Part shown: in pieces, positions 22,403-34,238 of the stretch
Layout of the letters: every line of letters begins with the position of its first letter
Position numbering within the stretch: the stretch's first letter is position 1
NCBI RefSeq assembly: GCF_964656455.1
Contig: NC_135726.1
Location: forward strand, 30,595,930-30,659,929
Origin: Halichoerus grypus
Lineage: Eukaryota > Chordata > Mammalia > Carnivora > Phocidae
Reading direction: 5' to 3'
DNA: 64,000 nucleotides
Made by a program: the position numbers and the translations under genes
Notes under the pieces: model-generated
What the model was told of the DNA's origin: nothing
Databases searched by the model: none
What the model saw: only the letters and a program-made list of their open reading frames with translations

Positions 22403-23097
22403 ATTAATGGATTGAATTTCTTTAATTACAGATGAGATTACCTGAATTCATCACATCTCTTTTCTTACACCTGCTGTAGGTATCATCTTGGTACTACATT
22501 CAGTCATTACTTCTTTTTTTTTGTGAATGTAAAAAAAAAGAACTATTTCAAAAAATTGGCAGTATCTGAAAACTCAGGTAAAATATATTCTTGCTATTCA
22601 CTTTTCTCTTTCAGTTATGCTGCAGACAGCATCCTAACATTAATCTTACTGCTAACCCATCAATCATCTCTCTTTGATCAGACTCTTCTTCAAGACACTA
22701 AATATCTCTTTTCAGGTGATTCCACCTACTATTGTGCTTCATAAGTTGAGTGTGATGTAAATGTCATTGGTTCTATTTTGTTGCTTTTATAAGACAACCT
22801 CAGCACTAGCCATATTTGTTGGAAATGTGAATTCTTGATGGAGCACTGAACCAGAGATTTGACTCTTTTGGAAATTTACAAGCTATAGGAAATCTCTTAG
22901 GTAATGATTCTCAGTGTAAAACTAGGGAAGGCATTTAATAAAAATACTTTGCAATAGCATGTTCCTGAGTTTTCACAAGTTAATTCAGGAAGAAAGAAAA
23001 AGGGCTAATCTTCCTGCCATAAGAATATTTAATCATCCTGTATAGTTAAGCAAATAAAATTGACAGTGGCATATAGTCATTAATAATTCATTAATAG
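22403..23097. other. Unassigned single-copy sequence
   Basis: AT-rich. The 73-codon + strand frame at 22523-22744 is A/T-rich and without splice sites. Nothing was recognised. Confidence 0.4.
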
Positions 23098-23114
23098 GTC
23101 AGATAGTAAGTCAG

Positions 23115-23524
23115 GGGGTGCCTGGGTTGTTAAGCATCTGACGCTTGGTTTCTGTTTGGGTCATGATCTCAAGGTTGTGGGATCGAGCCCCGTGTCGGGC
23201 TCTACGCTCAGCATGGAGTCTGCTTCAGATTCTTTCTCCCTCTCCTTTTGCTTCTCCCCTGACTCACACTCTCTCTCTATTCTTAGAGAATCTTTTTTTT
23301 TTTTTTTTAAAGATTTTATTTATTTGACAGAGTCACAGTGAGAGAGGGAACACAAGCAGAGGGGGTGGGAGAGGGAGAAGCAGGCTTCCCGCCGAGCAGG
23401 GAGCTCAATGCGGGGCTCGATCCCAGGACCCAGGGATCATGACCTGAGCTGAAGGCAGACGCTTAATGACTGAGCCACCCAGGCGTCCCTATTCTTAGAG
23501 AATCTTAAAATCTTAAAAAAAAAT
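23115..23524 (+). mobile_element. CAN-SINE, sense, split by a second SINE
   Basis: Older SINE: ggggtgcctgggttgttaag, with a short deletion in the head, then gtcatgatctcaaggttgtg, the CT-rich end at 23278, and the tail resuming at 23490. The outer target duplication is gtcagatagtaagt (about 23098-23112) and gtcatatagtaagt (about 23527-23540). Confidence 0.93.
23295..23489 (-). mobile_element. CAN-SINE, antisense, nested
   Basis: T run, aaagattttatttatttgac, gcggggctcgatcccaggac and ctgagccacccaggcgtccc. It is bounded by a perfect 17-bp duplication of older-SINE sequence (tattcttagagaatctt at 23278-23294 and 23490-23506). Confidence 0.97.
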
Positions 23525-23585
23525 AAGTCATATAGTAAGTTAGATTTATAGGTCAGCATAATAAGGAAATAAAAGAATATGTACT

Positions 23586-24170
23586 CTTACAACTTCAGGT
23601 GAAAATGTAAATTGGTAAGATCGTTTTGAAGAACAGTCTGGCAATATTTACTAACATTAAAAATGAATGTCTCCTTGACCCTAAAATTTCATATTTAGGA
23701 AATTACTTTATGGATATTATTATAAACCTATACCAACACATATGCATGAGGTTATTTGAGCATTGAATGCAATACCAAAGCATTGGTAACAACCTAATGT
23801 CCATCAGCAGGAGACTGGCTGTATGAACATGGTACATCCATCCAGCTGTTACAAATATGTGTTAGGGTGGTATATATAGACATAGAATTGCTCCTGTGAT
23901 GCATAAATGATCTCCAGGATTGCATTTATGTAAATTTAGAAATAACATTATAAATGTGGTTTTTTGTCCTTTTTATCTAGGAAGATAAATGAGAAGCTGT
24001 TAATAATAGCTATCTTTGAAAAATAAATAATAGCTATCTTTGAAATGCAAAGGGTTGGGGAAGAAGAGAGACTTGTGCATTTTAATTTTATACCTTTGTA
24101 TACTTTTTGGATTTTAAATCACATTTATGTATTATTTCTCTTTCAAAAATTAGGTTAAAAAATTATGACG
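23586..24170 (+). repeat. Old L1 3' part, sense
   Basis: L1-like text: gaagaacagtctggcaatat, aacaacctaatgtccatcag, tggtacatccatccagctgt, then an AT-rich 3' UTR. It contains a 20-bp direct duplication (ataatagctatctttgaaa) near 24003-24045. Confidence 0.75.
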
Positions 24171-24393
24171 ATGGTAGGATCTGCTGAATCACTTTGAAAT
24201 TTAAAAAAAATGATAGAACATTTACAGAAAATGCTTTACAAATATTTTTGAGGGGTTAATGAGAAAGAACACCAAATTTGATGTTAAGTGGCCTGGCACA
24301 GTGTTCCCTCTGAACTCATTGTTCTCCAAAGCATATGTTTCAAAAGTGATCCTTTGGTGGTATACAAAAACTGATTATGTTATTCTCTCTATC

Positions 24394-24395
<2 letters not shown>

Positions 24396-24430
<35 letters not shown>
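24396..24430. repeat. (GT)n microsatellite
   Basis: About sixteen uninterrupted GT units; probably polymorphic. Confidence 0.97.
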
Positions 24431-25797
24431 CTGAAATATTTCCTTGAAAAATGTTACCCTCCTATGGCATTTAGCGATTTGGAAAAGGAAGTTAGGATTG
24501 ATGAACAGATTTTTCTCTTCTATCCTTTGTTCTCTTGCACTCAGTATATTGTTTAAGTTTAGTTTTAAATAGAGTGGTTTAGCATTTGTGTCATTCTCAT
24601 TGTTTTAATTGCAGTCTGAATCATAAACATCTAGATATTTAGAGAAAAAAAAAACCCAGATCTTTAAGTGAATGTCCTGATGACTCTTGAAAGGTAGTAT
24701 TTCAAAAAACACACCAACCAAGCTTTTCATCTCTATTGTCAACCTTGTTCTTCTCCCTCTCTCTCTCCTCCCTGACCCTGTTCCTTCCTGTACCATGACC
24801 TTCTCATCAAGTGTTAGCTATACCCACGTTTCCCTTCTGCCCAACTACCTCTGCCTTGGCCCTGTATGATCCCATGCCTGGATTAAAGAACAGTAAGTTT
24901 TGTTGTTTCCTACTAGTCTATCCTGCAAAACCTACTAGAATCATTTCCCTAAAAGGTCATTTTATCCTGGTGCCTCTGATTCTGCATCACTAGAGGTTGT
25001 CTGTGAGGTTGAGCCCACATTTCTTAGTTTGTATTCACACTCATTCTAGATCCAGGAAGGCTTTCTTGGTTGAACCCAGAACACCCATCCCCTGCATTCT
25101 CTCACTAGTGAACTGAATTTCATCGTATCTTGAATTTAGTGATAAGCTGCTTTTGATGGTTATCTAAATGATGTGACGTAGATTTATATACACACATGTA
25201 CCCATGAGTGCACAAAGACGTTCCTAAGATCTGTTTACCAAAAGCAGACTTACCCAAAGAGGACAATTTGAATCTGATGACACCGAAATGCCAAAAAAAA
25301 GGCACATCAAAATCCTCTCCCTCCCTTTTTTGACTAGGCTTAAGATGTCATCAAGAAGGTGAGGTCAGCTACAGAAAATGGAGCAGCTGAATTTCTGTAC
25401 CTAACTTCAGAGTTCTGTGTAAATTTTCTGTCTTGTTACATAGGACTGCTCTTGATAGATTCCTTAAGTGGAGTGGCTGTACCTTGTTTCTTTGGAATCC
25501 CCTGGTACCCTATCTACTTCTGAGAACAGTTGCCAGGACATCCAGTGTCAGAACCCAGGCCTTATAGGTTCTGACAGGTTCTTATGTAGTCATACAGCTT
25601 ACCCCAAGGAGGAAGTGCGGATTTGCAGGGTCCCGGGCCAGTGGACAGAGTTATTGGTAGCTTATAAGACTGTGATCCTTTCCCTATAGAAAATACATAC
25701 TTATAGAATTGCCTTTGCAGACCAAGTCAGTACCCTCTGCTTCTTGGCCATATCCACCATCTTTGGAATCAATCTCAGTCATCACTGGTATTAGGGA
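24431..25797. other. Unassigned single-copy sequence
   Basis: Pyrimidine-rich at 24746-24790. Donor-like sites occur at 24889 (aacaGTAAGT, +) and at 25248-25253 (complement, GTAAGT), but no exon of credible length has both ends and a unique frame. Confidence 0.4.
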
Positions 25798-25811
25798 AGG
25801 CATCATTTCTT

Positions 25812-26021
25812 TCTTTCTTTTTTTTTTTTAAAGATTTCATTTATTTATTTGAGAGAGAGAATGAGAGAGAGAGAGAGAGCACATGAGAGGGGGGAGGGTC
25901 AGAGGGAGAAGCAGACTCCCTGCCGAGCCAGGGAGCCGATGCGGGACTCGATCCCAGGACTCCAGGATCATGACCTGAGCCGAAGGCAGTCGCTTAACCA
26001 ACTGAGCCACCCAGGCGCCCC
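25812..26021 (-). mobile_element. CAN-SINE, antisense
   Basis: T-rich end, gagagagagaatgagagaga, cgatgcgggactcgatccca, and caactgagccacccaggcgc. The 14-bp target duplication aggcatcatttctt is exact at 25798-25811 and 26022-26035. Confidence 0.97.
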
Positions 26022-26035
26022 AGGCATCATTTCTT

Positions 26036-26503
26036 AACCATAGAAAAAAGATTAGATTAAGGTGTGAACAGTAGCAGCAGGCTCCAAAAGCTATTTTTAG
26101 TACTGCAAAAAGCCTAATAGAAATTGTATACTTGCCTCCAATGGTCCCACATTGTTTATTACAGAGTAAATGCAGTTTGTTAGACAAAATTTTGGCAAAT
26201 GTGGAGTTTGTAAAGGGAAATTAATGAAAGCGGTCCATGGTGGAGTCTAGTTGGTCTCTGTGTCCTTTCCAAGCCCCCTTGACATTCTTTAATTCAACCC
26301 AACTGGTCCAGGAACTTGATGGTCTGGGCAAGATGCTCTCACTCCACCAGCCATTTTTTTCTTAAGAGCCTGAACACAGTCTCAGCATTTGGGCAGTGAC
26401 TCTGTTTTGAGCAGATATCCTGACCTGAGTTTGACAGCATCACCCATCTGTCTTGAATCTTCATACCTCTGTCTGAACCTAGAAGATTGGAAACCAAACA
26501 AAC
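26036..26503. other. Unassigned single-copy sequence
   Basis: Nothing recognised. Confidence 0.4.
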
Positions 26504-26583
26504 CACCCACCCACCCTCCCTCCCTCCCTCCCTTCCTTCCTCTTTCTCGCCTCCCCCCTTCTTCTTTTGCTCCTCTCTCTTTC
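26504..26583. repeat. Pyrimidine-rich (CCTC/CCTT)n tract
   Basis: Cacccaccctccctccctcc grading into ccttccttcctctttctc. Low-complexity. Confidence 0.9.
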
Positions 26584-26814
26584 AGCTTGGACCTGTCAGT
26601 ATAGTTTTGTTTTTATTTCCTAGGTCCCCTCTCTGTTCTATGTATGCATCTTCTGGTGTCTTTCCCTGAAGCTATGCATGTTTTGCTCCTGCCCTTTTCT
26701 GGATTCAACTTTATCAACACAGTAGTCATAAAATCCACTTGTTTTCTTCTTTTAAAATGCTGACAGTTATTTGGATATAGAATTTCAGCGATGCACTGGT
26801 CACTGTAGGGTGGC

Positions 26815-27540
26815 ATTATTAAGCTGTGCTTCTTACAGCCCTCCTTATGATTGTTCCCGGTAATTTTATAAATGCATACGAGCTAATAAATTACAATTAA
26901 CATTTAATAATCAAAAATGTAAAGAGACCATTGTACCTCCCTCATCATAATGATAAGCAAAACCTTTTATGTTGTGATGTCTTAACAGTTAGCTGCATGA
27001 GTGCTAAATGTTGCTTTTAATTAAACAATAAAGAATGTAACACCCTTTCTGGTATCATTATAAATTTTGATGTGGTACAACAATTTGATTCTTTAAAAAT
27101 TAATTGCCTAGGAGTATGTTTAAGTAGTATTGATTATGTTTGTGCCTTGTGTTGATCTGTGATACTTAACCCAACATTTAAAATATCTTTTTTCCATTAT
27201 ATGTTGTGATGCAAGAATAAAAGCAAAGTACAAAACAAATAGGCACTTGAATTCTAATAGCAATAAGCAATAAATGTCAGGCATCTGGAAATTATGGCTG
27301 CAATTTCATCAGAGTACACTTTGTTCTTCTATTATGCCTGCATGAATTTTGCTACAGGCAAAATCTATTACAGATAACAGTTAAGAACCTTTCTAATCTA
27401 CACAGATAGTCATGGCAAAATGCTAGAAAACTAAATGTTGGAAAATGTAATATTGCAATGGAAAATTGACACTTGTGGAAAATAATGTGGTCCTATTTAG
27501 AACCACAAATGATAATCATTTCTTTAAGATGATGGTGTGG
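26815..27540. promoter_or_regulatory. CNE-like AT-rich block 2
   Basis: About 725 bp free of recognisable repeats, AT-rich but complex. It is dense in homeodomain cores (taataaattacaattaac, tttaattaaac, aattaattgcc) and has SOX-like acaataaag and POU/octamer-like atttgatt cores. No open frame is present. Inferred developmental enhancer. Confidence 0.45.
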
Positions 27541-28060
27541 TGGATGTTTCTGTGATGGGTGACCCACATGAAGGACACAGCCCTGGGAATGAATCCTGTT
27601 CTGCTGCCTGGTGTGTACATGTATAGGTAGATGCTTATCTGTAAATTGAGGGGTGGGGTGTGTGCTTAATGATCGCTACCTGAAATTGTAATTACAAAGT
27701 TAGATTGCATGTGAGAAGCCTGGGTTTTTTCCACTGCCCTTGGGTATACTGGAGAGGAATATTTCTATTCTGGGGCCAGATGACTCCCCTCAGGAGAAAG
27801 ATTAGTTAGTATTCACCACTCTTGATGGCACATAGCGACCCTGGATAGTTGCTTGGTAAATTTACTAACTGAGCTTTCAGGAAATTGGCTTCTGGCTATT
27901 AACTTGGAGAAATGGGTTTTCTGCACTTAACTCCAGCTTAACCTGCATCTTCTAGGTCTTAGAGCATTAGAACTAGACTTCGAAGGTGTGGAGCCTGCCA
28001 TTTACCTTGTTATCCTTATCCTCTTGATTTTTCATATCCCTTTAAAGCATTACCACCTGG
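27541..28060. other. Unassigned single-copy sequence
   Basis: Nothing recognised apart from ordinary non-coding sequence. Confidence 0.4.
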
Positions 28061-28061
28061 A

Positions 28062-28597
28062 TCAGTTGTCTAGTGCTGTGTAACCAATTACCCCCAAATT
28101 TAGCAGCTTAAAGTAACAAATGTTTATCATCTCACACCTTCTATGGGTCAGGAATTTGGGAGCAGCTTTAATGGGTAGTTCTGGCTTGGGGTCTCATGAA
28201 GTTACAGTCAAGATATCAGCCAGGGGTGCAGTCAACTAGAGCCTTGATATCAAGCTGGGGATGGAGGATCGTCTTCCAAAAGGAGAGCTATTGGCAAGAG
28301 ATCTCAATTCCTGGAAGATTATTGGCAGGAGGCTTCCATTCATTGCCATGTGCGTCTCTTCATAGAACTGCGTGAGTGTACCCACAGTGTGGCAGCTGCT
28401 TTCCCCAAGGGCAGTTGATCCAAGAGAAGGGAAGGAAACCGCAGGGCCTTTTATGGCGTAGTCCCTGTCACTTCTGCCATATTCTGTCTGTTAGAAGTAA
28501 GTCACTGAGTCCTGCCCATATTGAAGGGAAGAACTAAACTCTACCTCTTGAAGAGAGGCACTTCAAAGGGTTTGTGGATGTATTTTAAAACCACCAT
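28062..28597. repeat. Ancient mammalian interspersed repeat
   Basis: Matches familiar repeat wording: cagttgtctagtgctgtgta, ttagcagcttaaagtaacaa, catctcacaccttctatggg, gtggcagctgctttccccaa and acttctgccatattctgtct. I recognise it as an old mammalian repeat, but I cannot securely say whether it is LTR- or DNA-transposon-class. Confidence 0.7.
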
Positions 28598-28904
28598 ACC
28601 ACCTAAAGAGGCCTTGGGCTCCCAGGGCAAACTTGCTTGCCAGGTCTGCTCAAGTTGCACCGTGTCTGAAAAGACCTCCTTTGCATCCTGGACCCACATT
28701 CTTCTCCCTTCTCTCACATCTAGGTAATATCATCTCACCACTTCAAGCATGGTGGTTTTGACTGCAATGAATTACTTTAAGTGTGTATTTTTTTTCTCCC
28801 TAAGAAAATGTTAGGTCTTTCAAGGCAAGGGTTGTGTCTTATAACTTCTCTTCTCTGAAGGCCATTCCATGTTAGGCAGATTGCTGACGCTTGATAAATA
28901 AGCA

Positions 28905-29075
28905 TGGGAGGCTGTTGAGTGTGATAAGTGAGAGCAGGGCTTTGGAGCAAAGGAGTCTTGGGTTCAAATTCTGGCTCCACCACTGTACCAGCTTGGGAAA
29001 GCTATTACTCAGGGGACAATATTAGAACACAGCTCAGGAGGTTTGTTGTGAAGATTTAGTGAGTTCATCATGTTG
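28905..29075 (+). repeat. MIR SINE, sense
   Basis: gagagcagggctttggagca.. gggttcaaattctggctcca.. in MIR order; 3' part degraded. Confidence 0.75.
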
Positions 29076-29179
29076 AGAACATAGGAAGTGATACACAGAT
29101 TGTTGGCACTGTAGTGTTGTTACTGTTTACAGTCATTTCACCTGACCATAGGCCACTTTTTGTTATGTTGGATGGACTG

Positions 29180-29310
29180 ACTTGGATCCTTGTCCTCCCA
29201 ACTTCCTGTGTGACATCAAGCAATTCACTTCTTTGCTTATTAGCTTCAGTTTCCTGATCTGTGAAATGAAGGTATTGTACCAGATTATTTCTGTGACCCT
29301 TTTGCAGCAA
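29180..29310 (+). repeat. MIR SINE fragment, sense
   Basis: gatccttgtcctcccaactt..gtgacatcaagcaattcact..cagtttcctgatctgtgaaa. Confidence 0.7.
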
Positions 29311-29354
29311 GATTCTCTAATACAGATGTAGGTAAAGAGAAGAGATTTTCTTTT

Positions 29355-29547
29355 CTTTTTTTAAGATTTTATTTATTTATTTATCAGAGAGATCGAGAGA
29401 GAAACAGCATGAAAGGGGATAGGGTCAGAGGGAGAAACAGGCTCCCCGCTAAGCCGGGAGCCCGATGCGGGACTCGATCCCAGGACTCTGAGATCATGAC
29501 CTGAGCCGAAGGCAGTCGCTTAACCAACTGAGCCACCCAGGCGCGCC
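29355..29547 (-). mobile_element. CAN-SINE, antisense
   Basis: aagattttatttatttattt, cgatgcgggactcgatccca, and the tRNA-like end cactgagccacccag-like gcgc. Exact 13-bp target duplication gagattttctttt at 29342-29354 and 29548-29560. Confidence 0.96.
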
Positions 29548-29654
29548 GAGATTTTCTTTTTAATCCAGGCAAGTTCTGCAGGACATACCATATTAAATCT
29601 TCTAGAGAAGAACTTGGGTCAGAAAATAAGACCCCCGTGTCAAGCCTTTCCGCA

Positions 29655-29905
29655 AAGGGAGATGAAGACTAATATTTTTTGAGTACTTACTAAGTGTTTG
29701 GGTCTTTGCATATGTCGTACCATTAAATACAATTATCGCTGTGGACTTTCCTTCTCTTCCTTCTACTCATCCCAGATGGTCCACTATCCAAGAGCCCCAC
29801 TAAAGATAAATGTCTCAGGTCACATGGCTAATACATAGTAGCAGGGAGAATTGGATCCAATTCTATGTGATTCTAATCCCAGGTCCTTTGCATGACCCCT
29901 GGCCA
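29655..29905 (-). repeat. MIR SINE, antisense
   Basis: tttgagtacttactaagtgt.. caggtcacatggctaataca.. attctaatcccaggtccttt; the centre is diverged. Confidence 0.65.
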
Positions 29906-31166
29906 CCTCCATTTGAGAAGGGTGTGACCTTTCAAGTGGTTTAACCTCAGCCTATCCTTCTGTACATGGCAGCAGTAATGCTCATGTAACCCAGGAGAAG
30001 CAGCAGTGGGGTCATTTGTAGAACTGGATAGGTCTGTCTGGGTCACACTGAAGAATCTTGAGTTCTTGTCGTCCCTTTTAATATCTGATAGGCAATTACC
30101 AGCAGTCTTGCGTCTGTGACATAGGCTGAATGGGACTAAGAGAGTAAAATTCTTTGATAGGAAAATTCCAGGGCTTCTGCTAGGGCTTTTAAGGGTCTAT
30201 ACAGGAAGTTGTTTTGATCATTTCTTTTGTTTTGCTGTTGTTTTGGTTTTGGTTTCATTTTCCTTTACCCTGATCCCTCTAAGCTTGGGAAACTGTTGAC
30301 TTTGTGTGGCAAAGCAGGGATGTGGGCTCTGTGGTGTTTACCCCAGTGACTTGTTGCTCATCCACACCTAATTGGTTCCTGGGAAGTATCCTTCCCACAG
30401 TGAGATCAGAATCTTGTTCAGAGTTTGCCACCAGTGGGTCTCATAGCCTTCTCTTTTTGGAAGGATTAGGAGGCCCAACTGGCTAAGTCCTGCCTACCCA
30501 GGCTCCCAAGTGGGGCTTTGTCAAGTGTGCCTGGCTTCTTGAGAGCAGGTGACTATTAGGGAGGTAGGACTACATCCTTATCCAGGCACATGTGAACATG
30601 AGAAGAGGGAGAACAGGGCAGGCTGTTGGTACCACGTACCTGTGAGGATGGAGGCCATTACTGGGAGTGATAGGACATAAAAGTGGAACATATAATAAAA
30701 AGGTGGGATTGACCACAGTGCTCAGGAAGGGCCCACATGCCCACAGGTGTCAGGGATAGAATGTAGGCAGTTGAGAGCAAGAAGGCACCAAGTCTGATTC
30801 CTCAAATTTAGAGCTAGAAAAACAGATGTGATAAGGGCATCATCTTCTGTCATCTACTCCTTGTTGTTTTCCACCTTGTAGTTACTCATGTCCAGTCTTG
30901 TCCCCGCTGAACTGGGGTCTCGTTGTGATGAGGAGGAGCATCTGGATTCTGAGACAGAGAGCCTAGGATTCAGAGGTGACCGTCCTGCACCCACCGATGG
31001 CCCCACCAGCCATTCACCACAAGCAGCCAGCGACCCCTCTACCTGGCATTCAGGTTGCCTCTAGATTCTTGTTTTTTGAAGCGGAAAAGTAGGGCAAGGG
31101 CAGCTTTATCTTAAAAATTACATGTACAAAGGTAAAGCCTACAATGATTTCCTATCACAATTGGAA
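29906..31166. other. Unassigned single-copy sequence
   Basis: GT-rich stretch near 30220-30255 (ttttgttttgctgttgttttgg). No exon was recognised. Confidence 0.4.
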
Positions 31167-31179
31167 TAAAATCCAATTT

Positions 31180-31357
31180 TTTTTTTAAGATCTTATGTAT
31201 TTGTCAGAGAGAGCACAAGCAGGGGGAGCGGCAGGCAGAGGGAGAAGCAGACTCCCCGCTGAGCAGGGAGCCTGATGCGGGGCTCGATCCCAGGACCCTG
31301 GGATCATGACCTGAGCCGAAGGCCGACGCTTAACCAACTGTGCCACCCAGGCGCCCC
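31180..31357 (-). mobile_element. CAN-SINE, antisense
   Basis: T run, aagatcttatgtatttgtca, gcggggctcgatcccaggac, and gtgccacccaggcgccc. Target duplication taaaatccaattt / taaaatccaaatt at 31167-31179 and 31358-31370. One change in the tRNA-like end (ctgtgcc for ctgagcc). Confidence 0.96.
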
Positions 31358-31370
31358 TAAAATCCAAATT

Positions 31371-31808
31371 TATTACCATGTTGCATGTTCTTCATGAGCT
31401 GGTCTGACCTCATTTCCTTCAGTCATTCCTCAGTCACTCCTCCCCATTCATATCTGTCTTCTTTCTGTCCCTTCAATCAGCCAACTTTGCCCTCTCTTTA
31501 GGGCCTTTACACTTGCAATTCCCTCTGCCTGGAAAGTTCTTCTGCCAAATCTTGGCATGACTGTCTCCTTGTCATGTCCATGTGCTCACACAGACGCGTT
31601 CCTGACTATCCTACTTTATGTGATTGTTTAACAGATTTAACCAATGGCAGTTGTCTTATTAATTTCTTAGTTTACTGGTTTATTGTCTGTTTCCTTCCTG
31701 AAATGTGAGCTCCAAGAGAGCAGGGATTACATCCGGGCTTATTCATTGCCATATTCTCAGGGCCAGGCCAGTGCCTGGCACAGAGGCAAATGTTCACTGA
31801 AGAAATGA
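31371..31808 (+). repeat. L2 LINE 3' end
   Basis: Long L2 match: tgcctggaaagttcttctgc, gtgagctccaagagagcagg, and aggccagtgcctggcacaga. Confidence 0.85.
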
Positions 31809-31975
31809 AGCAATCTTGGCTCTGTCAGTTGCCACCTGTGTGACCTTGGGCAAGTCACTCTGTTTTCATTATGTTACATTAGGTTATAAAGTCTACTTGT
31901 TATGAAGATGAATAATATGTATATAAAATGCTTAACTACAGTGCCAGGTTCATAGAATATGTTTAATAATTAGAA
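31809..31975 (+). repeat. MIR SINE, sense
   Basis: cttggctctgtcagttgcca, ctgtgtgaccttgggcaagt, then the AT-rich 3' half ending gtttaataattag. Confidence 0.85.
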
Positions 31976-32000
31976 TTTTTTTCCTAAAAGGCCTGAAGCA

Positions 32001-32023
32001 GTGTGTGTGTGTGTGTGTGCGCG
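32001..32023. repeat. (TG)n microsatellite
   Basis: gtgtgtgtgtgtgtgtgtgc followed by gcgc. Confidence 0.95.
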
Positions 32024-32849
32024 CTCATGAGCACGTGAAGTAGGCACTGGATAAGTATATGTCAGTTGAACAAAATGAGTTCCCTAACTTATTCATTGCA
32101 GAGCCAGATCTTCATCCCAGGTTGCCCGATTCTCAGTTTGGGGTCTGTTCCATCTTTGGTAATGCCAGGCATGCCTGTGGGTTGTGTTGGAGGAAATGCG
32201 ATTTATGGGGATGGGGCATTTTGAGAAATGAAGATAGGCTGGCTTTCTGGAGACGCTGCTTCTAGATGTAATTGTGCCTGTAACTAGGTGAGTCACTGAG
32301 GAAGCCATGCTGTGTCTGTTGGCCTCTGTTTTTCCGACCTGTAAGATAAAGTTGATAATACCAGTTTTCCCTCATTCTTATTAACAGATTCTAGTTTATT
32401 ACCTGCTTTGCATCAAGATGGGAGGCATAATTCTGCCCACATGTTGCATGTGATCTAGTTGGGGAGATGTACTGTAGGCAAGTATTGCCAAGAACAACAC
32501 TAGACTCTCTCAACTAAGCAAGGTCAGAGTAGAACAATCTGAGTTCAGAATTGGGCACTATTTGTCACTGGAAGCTGTGATGGCTTAGAATGTTCTGGAA
32601 GAGAGGCTTACCTTGACTCTTAAAGAACTTCACTTGGTGATTGTGAGAATAAGATGGTATAAGTTATATGAAATCCATACAACAGTATAATGGGCTTCAC
32701 AGTTGTGAGGTGTTGACATTATTACCCTCTTCCAGACCAATACAACTTATGCCAATGTAATAGGTCTAATTCTATATTCTTATCATGTTTTATACCTTAA
32801 GTAAAATGTGACTGAAAGATAAACCCTCCTTTCTTTCTATTCTTAAGTG
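32024..32849. other. Unassigned single-copy sequence
   Basis: Nothing recognised beyond degenerate MIR-like words near 32300-32350. Confidence 0.4.
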
Positions 32850-33042
32850 CAGTGTGGGAGAGTGAAGCCTCATAACTTAGCTCAGAAAGTTTGAGCTCAA
32901 GTCTAGATTCTGTTCCTTAGTAGCTACTTGTGCCCTTGGTCATGTTGCATAAACCCTCCAAACCTCAGTTTTCTTCTCTATACAGTGGAGATATACCACC
33001 TACCGCATAGGATTGTGCTGAGCGTTACATTGTGAAAGGTAA
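32850..33042 (+). repeat. MIR SINE, sense
   Basis: gtgggagagtgaagcctcat.. tgcccttggtcatgttgcat.. cctcagttttcttctctata.. taggattgtgctgagc. Confidence 0.75.
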
Positions 33043-33126
33043 GGCCTATCCAAAAAGCTATGACACTGCTCTAATTGTCTGAATAGCCTATTTAGTATAG
33101 AAATATTCTTTTTTTTAGTTTCTCTT

Positions 33127-33377
33127 TTCATTTTATTTTTATTATGTTATGTTAGTCACCATACAGTATATCATTAGTTTTTGATGTAGTGTTCCATGAT
33201 TCATTGTTTGTATATAACACCCAGTGCTCCATGCGATACTTACCCTCCTTAATACCCACCACCCAGCCAACCCATCCCCACACCCCCCCCTCCCCTCCAA
33301 AACCCCTAGTTTGTTTCTCGGAGTCCATAGTCTCCCATGCTCCATCTCCCCCTCGATTCCCCCACCCTTCATTTTAT
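33127..33377 (-). mobile_element. L1 3' UTR fragment, antisense
   Basis: Antisense of the carnivore L1 3' UTR also seen at 3.4-3.6 kb: agtcaccatacagtatatca, gtatataacacccagtgctc, accctccttaatacccacca, and the C-rich tract ccccccctcccctcc. Short flanking repeat ttcattttatt at both ends. Confidence 0.88.
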
Positions 33378-33983
33378 TCTAAGCAGTAGACTATATGCTT
33401 CCTAAGATGTGGAAAATGCCTCAAAGGCAGAATCTGTAATATTTGATTTTTTTGGTTTTCATTTCATCTTCCATATGGTATCTGCTTGATGACTCAGTGG
33501 GCATAATTGTTGATTAGTCCTGAGCTAGTCTCCAAATGAATATTTTCCACATTTCTGCCAAAGTCCCAATTCAAACAGTGTTGTTTGTTTGGTGAGAGTA
33601 TCTGGTTTATATATAAAGGTGGGATCAATAGATTGTGGGCAGTTTTTGATACTGGATCTTGAGGGAAATGTTAATTTCCAGAATTGGCCACAACAAATAG
33701 GTTCTTATTAGATGAGAAAGCTGAGGGCCTGAATCACTGAAATTTTGCAACATTTTCAGTAAAGGGTTTTTTGAACATCTATCTAAGGTAGCCTTCTCCC
33801 AAGCCACCCTCTATACCATTATCCTGTCCATTTCCTTTAGGGAACTTAGAGCTATGTAAAATTACCTTATTTGTTTACTTGTCTATTACTCTTATGCTCT
33901 ATTAGAATGCTCTACTAGTTGATGGTAATAGGACCTTTATTCATTTCTCTTTGTAGCTTAGAATAACCCCTAATACATGGAGG
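33378..33983. other. Unassigned single-copy sequence
   Basis: Nothing recognised. Confidence 0.4.
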
Positions 33984-34002
33984 TGATCAAGAGGTATTTT
34001 TA

Positions 34003-34219
34003 TTTTATTTTTTATTTTTTTTTATTTTTTAAAGATTTTATTTATTTATTTGAGAGAGAGAGAGAGAGAGAGAGAAACAGCATGAGAGGGGATAGGGTCA
34101 GAGGGAGAAGCAGGCTCCCCGCTGAGCCAGGAGCCTGATGTGGGACTCGATCCCAGGACTCCGGGATCATGACCTGAGCCGAAGGCAGTCGCTTAACCAA
34201 CTGAGCCACCCAGGCGCCC
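34003..34219 (-). mobile_element. CAN-SINE, antisense
   Basis: Long T/A-rich tail complement, (GA)n, cgatgtgggactcgatccc-type core (about 34137-34155), and caactgagccacccaggcgc. The 19-bp target duplication tgatcaagaggtattttta / tgatcaagaagtattttta (33984-34002, 34220-34238) differs at one base. Confidence 0.97.
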
Positions 34220-34238
34220 TGATCAAGAAGTATTTTTA

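Noticed and set aside
22523..22744. + strand frame ending ..STYYCAS, reminiscent of a receptor V-segment end
   Set aside because: Only the last residues resemble it. There is no leader, framework or recombination signal, so it is coincidence.
25254..25273. 20-nt minus-strand pseudo-exon between tcatcag and ggGTAAGT
   Set aside because: Length and the weak acceptor make a chance pair far more likely.
25837..26187. Frames reading ..AWVAQLVKRLPSAQVMI.. here and at 9227, 29384, 31185, 50097, 53243
   Set aside because: The same peptide recurs because it is the sense translation of the CAN-SINE head.
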